Source: Lantana camara (Eukaryota > Streptophyta > Magnoliopsida > Lamiales > Verbenaceae). Taken from it: a stretch of 64,000 bases of DNA. Position 1 is the first letter of the stretch. Each line of letters starts with the position of its first letter. Positions 57,206 through 64,000 of the stretch are shown piece after piece. The stretch spans positions 33,513,001 to 33,577,000 of the forward strand of contig CM074855.1 in assembly GCA_037501455.1 (NCBI GenBank). The letters run 5' to 3'. Made by a program: the position numbers and the translations under genes. Below the pieces are notes generated by a model, which worked only from the letters and a program-made list of their open reading frames with translations, did no database searches and was not told the DNA's origin.

Positions 57206-58357
57206 CCTTCATCTTCAAAAAAAAAAAAAAAAGATACAGCATCCAATATTCAGGAGAAACAAGGCAACAACGTGTAGTAGCAAGGCAGGTCAAGTAAGAA
57301 AAAAAAAACAGGAAAATAAGGCACCAAAAGTAAGCAAAAACCGCTCACAAAACACCCCAAACACTCGACACAATTTGGAAACAACAAAGAATGCATAATA
57401 CTTCATCAAAATGTCAAGTTTTCAATGCTCTAACTTAAGTACATTAATGGAAACACATTCATTGCTCAACTACCATTAAAACCAAGTACATATATGCATT
57501 AATAAAGCACAAGGGAACAAGAAACATGCCTCAAATCTACAAATAACACAAGGATGAGCATATGATTCAAGTTTGGTTCAAAACCCTTACTATTTATAAC
57601 TTATCTCATACACCATGAATATCTAGCTCAAAATGATAAGTATATGGATCGAAACAAGCACAAAGAAGTGGAGAATCCAAAATCATACATATCTTTAGGT
57701 GTTGGATGAGAAAAGAGGAGGTTTGAGCTCAAAATGGCCAAAAAGGGGGTTTGTGCTCTTCTTGCTTCCTTCTTGCCTTGTGTTTTCAACTTGCTAGCTG
57801 AAAATGAGAGGGCAGGGTTCGGTTCTCATGGTATAAGGGAGATAGAACCAGTTCGGTTCGGTCTAAAGTTGGTTCGGTTCAAGGGTCCGGTCCATTCGGA
57901 TCGGATTTTAAAGCTTAGGGGGTTCAGACGGGCTTAGAAAAATATGGGGCTTGTTCCGTTAGACTTGAATCATCGAAACAAATCCAATGGTGTTGTCAGA
58001 ATTTGAATCTGAATTCTCGAGCTCAAAATAGCCTAAAAGGGCTTAAGATTGACCTATTTACAAATAGGCCCCAAAACTTAATAAAAAGTGCAATTAGGCG
58101 CAACCCTAATTTAAATAAATCACAAAAAATTCTAACATTATATAAATGCATTCACAACTCACATAATTGACATGTTCAGCATAGAATTCACGTAAAATAA
58201 TTATGAACAAGGGATTACGCATTAATTTAAACACGTAAGACAAATTAACTACTTAAACAAATTAATTACCGCATAAATTAAATTAAGAGAGCATGAATAT
58301 ATAAATAAACTCTCCCGTGACATCGTACCTGACTTGCCATAGGAATGTGGTGTCACA

Positions 58358-60475
58358 TTTTTCTCTTCCCAATCCTTAATAGGACATATAAGCACAAAAG
58401 AAAAGTCATGAAATTCAAGTTTATGACGCAAGTCAAGAATGATATCAAAATTAAGGATTATGTTCATTATATCAATCGAGTCCCAATATTTCTTGAACTT
58501 GGATTTTATCCTTTTGCCATTTCTTTCAGTTCAAAGTCATCACTATTTTCCTAATCTTTCAGAAATATATCAATGTCACATATCTCATGAAAATTTGTGT
58601 TAGATGTGAGTTTCTCTCATCTCTTCCAAAGATTGTCCCAAATCTAACGTCATCACCTCAAGATTCAATGCCTCTCTTTTCACTGAGGCTCGGTTATGAT
58701 AAATTTTTAGGACCAAGTTTTGAACTATTTCTTCACATAATTTTGCTTTTGGTTCAATCTCATTCTCAAGATTAATGTGAGGATACATAGCTTTGTGATT
58801 ACTCCTTGAACGTTGTATCATTCCTTATCTTTAATGGCCGCCTCCATAGTTACGACTTTGGGGTTTGTGAGAGAATTTTTCTTAGTCAAGTCTTAGATAT
58901 GCTTGGAAACTATTTTCATTACATTTGGACATGAAATCACAATACGAATGTATTAAGAGCAAAACAAAGCAAAATAACGAAATTGATGCAACAAACGAAA
59001 TAATTATACATATACACAATTATTTTAATTTTTTCTCCCCTGAGTCTGTTGGTTGTGACTTGCTCGCAAGCTTGTGTAGCCATTATAATCTCCACTTATG
59101 TCCACAATTGTTCAAAAGTCATTCCCGCCGACAACACGGCCACAAGCTGAATTGTATCCCTTTTTACTCACGTTGTCGGACTATTTAGTGTTACGTAATC
59201 TATCATCACCCTGCATTCTTTTGAGTTTTCTTCTGGTAGAACTTTATCAAATGATTCAATGGATTATTTATGTGTCCTCCAGCCATGATGAACAAACTAA
59301 AAAGAAAAAGAAAAAAGAGAAAAATTTTACAAAAAAGAAAAAACTTTGGGAAAACTACAAAATCTATTTTTCATTGAATCGAAGCTAAAAAGATAGTTGA
59401 TACGATACTTACATTTAATTGCAAAAAAGATGAGGTTTGGGGCATAAACTTTGAGCTTGAATGGTTGAAGGTTGGAGGGTCCTTCTTCTTTCTTGTATTT
59501 GAAACATGAGGGAAGGAAATGAGGTGGGGAAGACCGGTTCAATTAGGTAAGAAAAAGGGGGTCCGAATGTTATACTGGTTCAAGAATATAGGTCATGCCG
59601 GGTAAGTTATAACCTGGACGACTGGCCAAAGCGACGATGCTAATAGACCGGGGGGGAGTTACACAAGCCTCCTCGATAGATAAGGTGCTTCCACTCGTGT
59701 AACTTCTCGAGGGGAGGGTCCTCAACTTTATTTAAGAGAGTTTAATGGGTTTGAGTAGGACTTTATGTTATCGTTTTGACCATGTGACATGTTCTGGGGA
59801 TCCACGTGTTAGTGCCCAAGTTATGCCCTGCCAGTTGCCTCCTTCCCATTTCCAAGGTATGGATATGTATTCTGGAAGTGCTCGCCTAACGTCCTAAGCT
59901 CGTTATCTTGGCCCTATGAGCTGGATGACTTGGCTCGATTTTTATTGGGTCAGATGGTGGAACACTATTATATAGATCAATGTTTAGAAAATCGAACCGT
60001 GAAATGAATTAAAAAAATTAACTGAATCAAGGGTCACTGGTTCAACCATTGCAACAATCACGGTCAAACTCGTGATATTGTAATTTTATTATAAATATTA
60101 TTTTAATATAACAAAAATATTAAAAACAATGATTAAAATATACATAATTAAAATTTTACTTTTGTCAAATTATTTCAAAAGGAAAATATCTAGTAAACAA
60201 AAGCAAAAATAAAATATTTATTCCAAACAAAAGAAGGAAAAGTAATATATACGAAAGAACGTAATAACAATGCATGCTTCTTGTTATCAAAAACAAGAAA
60301 ATATCATGTTCATAAAAAAACCTAAATCAATCAAAAATGTCCAAATTATTGCATAATATCAAGAATCTATTAACCAAATTATTAAACCATTTGACCGACA
60401 GATATCGTATTCTCAAGTCCCACATAAATGGCAACAAAAAAACACTTTAATTTATTCAAGATGACCAAGGCACTT
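58358..60475. other. Unassigned intergenic or old repeat sequence
   Basis: 2.1 kb outside E2 and before LTR G. I recognise no protein domain, LTR end or RNA gene; the open frames are short and AT-rich. A purine tract lies at 59296-59345. It may be decayed transposon sequence. Confidence 0.5.
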
Positions 60476-61081
60476 TGTGACACCCCGCTCGTCCAACGTA
60501 TAAGGTACGCCACGTTTCAACTTCCTTGTGTGTTTAATTTGGTGATTTTGTGCTTTGCGTGGCCGTATTTTGAACTCTTTTAGAGTTTAGGGGCCTGCTT
60601 GTAATTTTCTCTTTTAGGGGTTATTCGGTCATTTCTTGTTCGGTCGAGAGTTCGACCTCTTTGACCCCTTCCTTGCGTTCGTGGCATCGAAACGAGTTCG
60701 TAGACTCTAAGTTTGCCCCATTCTGACTTTGTTAGCCCGTTCTTCCGACCGTTTCGCGTACGAGGACCCGAGATATATACCCTGAATCCTCGTAATTCGT
60801 GCAAAGATCAGACCTCGGCCTTCATCGTCTTCTCCCGCGATCGACGCTATTCACACACAGTGAAGGTGTGATTTCACACACATCACCAAAATCGATCGTT
60901 TCTCGACGGAATTCGACGAACCTTTAGTCGAAATTCATCAGCTCGATGAGCCCATCACAACCGTACCAAGATCGTGGCCAATCGATGACCCACAGCGGTG
61001 CAACGGCGGCCTAAAAGTGGCGGGTGGCGCCACCACTTCGTCGCCGGCGATCAGGCGACTTTCGCCGGCCAACCACCAACC
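60476..61081 (+). repeat. Gypsy-type LTR G, 5' fragment
   Basis: Begins TGTGACACCCCGCTCG and has the ggtacgccacg that follows in related LTRs. It is cut at 61081 by H; the five bases there (caacc, 61077-61081) should be the target duplication of H. The rest of G is not in the window. Confidence 0.68.
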
Positions 61082-62289
61082 TGTAACGCCCGAGCGCGAG
61101 ACTTCACATCCCCCGCACCATGACCAGACCTGCATATGAAATGGATTTCCATACACGTGCCAAATCATAGCGAACGGAGACATACACACTCGCTAAGCCA
61201 GGCGGGACTAGCCTATAACTTAAACCCCAATAATAGCAACAATCAGAGCAATAGAAAAGCGGAAGCAATAATTCATATACTATATACTGAGCTAGATGCT
61301 CTAGGTACCGACATGTATTCCATATATTGAGCTGTATGCTCTAGGTATCAACATTTAAGTCTGAATAAGATACATATAGGTACCATATACATGTACGCTC
61401 CATACATAAACAAAATCCAAAAGTATCAATAAAAGTAAGCATAAGAGTGTATAGAAAGAAAGGCTAGACACTATGCAAGACTCTCTCTCAGACTTGTATC
61501 CCGCCTAGCATCCCATCCTGCAAAAACAACTGAAACAACTCCGGGTTCAGTCTTAGACAGACTGGTGGGTATAAAAAGATAGGCATAATATCATAATATG
61601 ACTGAATTTAAACACATACATGCAAGCTATAATCCTTATTCGAGGTTTAGAAGTATTTTTCCCCAAGTGGGAAAATAAAATACAACGAATAGGATTATAA
61701 CCATTCATTTCATTCATTAGGTCATTGGTGGCCCGGCGAGAGGGCGTGCATTATCTCCAACCACACCTCGTGTAATCCATTAGTTATTCATTCGTTCATT
61801 CATTCATTCATACATTTCATTCTTTCGTGCACATACATTCGATCATTCATTCGATCGTTCATATACCACCTTCTTCCTCCGGGTAGAGAACGGGTTTGCA
61901 AGGCCCGAACCCTCATTCATTAATGCTAGAGGGGTACATGAATCCCCAAAAGTGAGGGTCCCCTTTCATTCACTAATCTCCTAGTGAAATCTAGGTTACC
62001 GAAATTGTTGGAACTAGTATATATGGATCCCCGTCAGCCCATGCTTCCCCGGTTCACTAATACACTAAGTCCCGGGCCCCTATTCATTGTGAACATTCAT
62101 TACTCGCCAAAACTTTTGGTAGGATAATCATAATAAAGGCTTTCATTTAAAACATTTGCTCGTTAAAACTAGATATATACATATGTATAATTTTGGCTCA
62201 AATCTTACACATTAGGTGGTTTGGGGTCATATTTTAACTAATAGAAGAAAACCCACCTGGTAACAAAAAGAACCCGACAACACTCTCGC
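61082..62289 (-). repeat. Gypsy-type LTR H, 3' part, minus strand
   Basis: On the minus strand it ends GCGTTACA at 61082, with the ATGTGAAG and GCGGGGGATG motifs of other LTR ends just inside. Predicted donor 2 (ACCAG then GTGGGT) at 62256 and acceptor 2 (TTTTTGCAG) ending 61518 match D and F. A TTCA-type microsatellite lies at 61785-61860. H is interrupted by I within its predicted exon 2. Confidence 0.72.
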
Positions 62290-64000
62290 TGTAACGCCCC
62301 GGTTTCCGGATGAACAGGTAAGCACGCCACGTGTGCGTTTTGAGCGTAGGTTATTTCATTTCTTTTAATTTCATAATATATCCTTACGTGACATTCATAT
62401 TTTTATAAAATTCACGAAACATTATTCATGTCAATTATATGATTTCATATCATTCAAAATATTATTTCATGGCACGAAAAATATTTCTTGCACGAAATCA
62501 ATTACCGAGAGTGATAGGATTACCAAATTGTCCCTAGTTAAATACTTTCTAAAATATTAGGGGCTTAATTGCATGATTTCTAAGGACCAAATTGAGCATA
62601 TTTCAAATCATGGCATACTTAATTGCTTAACTTTAAGACTTCAAGGATTAATTGGCAATTTGGCAAATTTCACAAAAGTCAAGGGATGAATCACGTAATA
62701 TCATCCCAAGCTTCTTCCTTGATCATTTCATCCCAAAATTGCCAAACATATTCATCTCTCTCTCGGTATTTCAAGGAAGAAAAGGGAAGAAGATAATTTT
62801 CTATCAATCATCAAGATTTCAAGAAGTGTTCAAGGAATTAGGAGATCATCATCATCATCATCCACTTTCTCCATTTCTTTCCATTTCAAGGTTGGTTGCA
62901 TGGAAAAGAATGATTTTGATTAGGTTTGACATGCTAGGGTTTGAATGATATATGCTAGATGATTAAATTAGAATAGGAAGCATGATTAAATGATGATAAC
63001 ATGAATTATTGTTTGATTTCTAGCTTGATTCCTTGAATATTTGGCATGAATGATCAAATTGATCATGAACTTGGAAGCATGAATTCTTGATGATATTTTA
63101 TGGTTTTAGGTGTCTAAGTGTTATATTATCATTTATTGAAGTTGTTTACATCATAATTCCAGAGATTATAGCATTTTGGGATCAAAAATGAAATTTTGTT
63201 GCTTTGTTGCTTCTTCCCCGAGAGCATACTCTGTTTTGCTCTGTTTTTCCAGTTGCAGAAGCTGGGAACGACCGTTCCCAATCTCAAGGCTAAGTGGGAA
63301 CGGGCGTTCCCATTCCTTTTCAAAATATAGGCGGCCGACCGCGGGAACGGCCGTTCCCATTTTGGCCTTGGAGCCGGAAGGGCCGTTCCCCGGCTAAGCG
63401 CGTTTTAAGATGGAAAAACGTTGCCGCGTTTTTCTGGGCAACGGGAACGACCGTTCCCAGTTTTCAAAGGAAGCCTGGAACGGCCGTTCCCAAGGGGCTG
63501 ACAGAACAAAATTCACTGCATAAATTTACGATTTTGACCCCTCGATCCGACGACTTCTTTGACCCCGAATTGCTATAATATGTGTTAATATGATGTGAAA
63601 CGAAAAGTTATCATACCACATTGCATTTTCGAGGTCGTCTCGACACATTTTCGTCGTTCGTCATATTTTGGCCATTTTAGGTCATGTCTCATGTTCATAT
63701 GTCGTATTTGCACAGGTCACGAGGGCGTGGACGGGGAGCAAGCTCCTTAGAACGCTTATTTATTATATTTTGCAAGAAAGGTGAGGTTTTGTTTTGGTAA
63801 ACTGAACCCTACAACCCTTATGTGCTTGTTTTCGGCCAAAAGCTATTATACTTATAAACGTTTTCAAAGTGATAAACATTTCAAGCAAGAATGTATCGAT
63901 TGTCATGATTTTCAAGCATGTTTGGCGAGTACATGATTGCACGTGGGCCCGAGGGTAATTCTTGAGCCAACCGGGAAAGCAAGGGCTGACGGGTAACTCC
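62290..64000 (+). repeat. Gypsy-type LTR I, 5' part, cut by right edge
   Basis: Begins TGTAACGCCCCGGTTTCCGG after ctcgc (62285-62289, the expected target duplication). Predicted donor 1 (TTCAAG then GTTGGT) at 62891 is weak; acceptor 1 (TTTGCACAG) ends 63715, exon 2 is 63716-63780, donor 2 (GTGAGG) is at 63781. The LTR end and any internal region are outside. Confidence 0.75.
63264..63491 (+). repeat. Six-unit palindrome array in LTR I
   Basis: gggaacgaccgttccc (63264-63279 and 63443-63458), gggaacgggcgttccc (63296-63311), gggaacggccgttccc (63343-63358), a variant at 63375-63390 and ggaacggccgttccc (63477-63491). Almost the same unit as in D, although the surrounding LTR is different. Confidence 0.92.

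Larger units (their letters stand above)
55098..58357 (-). repeat. Gypsy LTR E2, minus strand
   Basis: Begins TGTGACACCACATTCC at 58357; its 3' end stops at GGGGGATATGGTG where F begins, so about the last 20 bases are missing. Same family as E1. Predicted sites: acceptor 1 ending 56560 (GTTTGTTACAG), exon 2 at 56475-56559, donor 2 at 56474, acceptor 2 ending 55476 (TTTTAGTTGCAG). Donor 1 is mutated here (ATATG for GTATATATG). Unbroken at the site equivalent to the CACTA insertion. Confidence 0.85.

Noticed and set aside
58600..59542. Short frames in 58600-59542 as host exons.
   Set aside because: AT-rich, short, no recognisable domain and no convincing splice context; left as unassigned.

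Overview
The window is plant nuclear DNA and consists almost wholly of transposable elements nested inside one another. Plant origin is inferred from Ty1/copia and Ty3/gypsy LTR elements primed with an initiator-Met tRNA site (tggtatcagagcc), a CACTA transposon with a TNP2-type transposase, a TRIM element and a small hAT-like element. I found no host protein gene, tRNA, rRNA or CRISPR. The species cannot be named from the sequence.

Layout. Positions 1-6718 are copia element A on the minus strand, cut by the left edge; its polyprotein is broken. A sits in a long gypsy LTR (E1: 6719-7813, resuming at 48632-49887). E1 is also split by a CACTA transposon at 7814-48631, with a 3-bp target duplication (ATG) and a matching empty site in the sister LTR E2 near 57082. 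The CACTA holds a copia 3' LTR (J: 8234-9455, 33494-33969, 43088 to about 43523). J is split by a solo gypsy LTR (K, 9456-33488 overall, target duplication GCATG) and by a gag-only gypsy element D (33970-43082, ATTAA). K is split by two nearly identical, apparently intact copia elements, B (10291-20444, ACCAT) and C (21305-31461, GAGAC). The insertion order is therefore E1, CACTA, J, K, then B and C; D came after J, and A after E1.

To the right, 49888-51536 is a short gypsy internal region flanked by LTRs of two different families: F (51537-55097) on its 5' side and E1 on its 3' side. F carries a TRIM (51650-52111, GACCC) and a hAT-like MITE (52446-52867, GTCTCTAC). E2 (55098-58357) abuts F. 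The segment 58358-60475 is unassigned. The right end is a second nest: LTR G (60476 onward), interrupted by H (61082-62289, minus), interrupted by I (62290 to the edge, plus).

The most interesting signal is architectural. Gypsy-type LTRs D, E, F and I (and K and H in part) share splice-site-like signals predicting two introns inside the LTR, separated by a small exon of about 65-85 nt. In D, E, F and I the first predicted intron holds an array of 14-18 bp imperfect palindromes centred on GGCCG-like cores, with arms that differ by family. The unrelated copia elements A, B and C have a predicted intron running from the end of the LTR across the primer-binding site to just before gag, and it also holds GC-rich palindromes plus four copies of a 16-bp repeat. 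An array downstream of a splice donor would be kept only in unspliced genomic RNA, as a retroviral packaging or dimerisation signal is. That is an inference from sequence and can be tested with RNA data.
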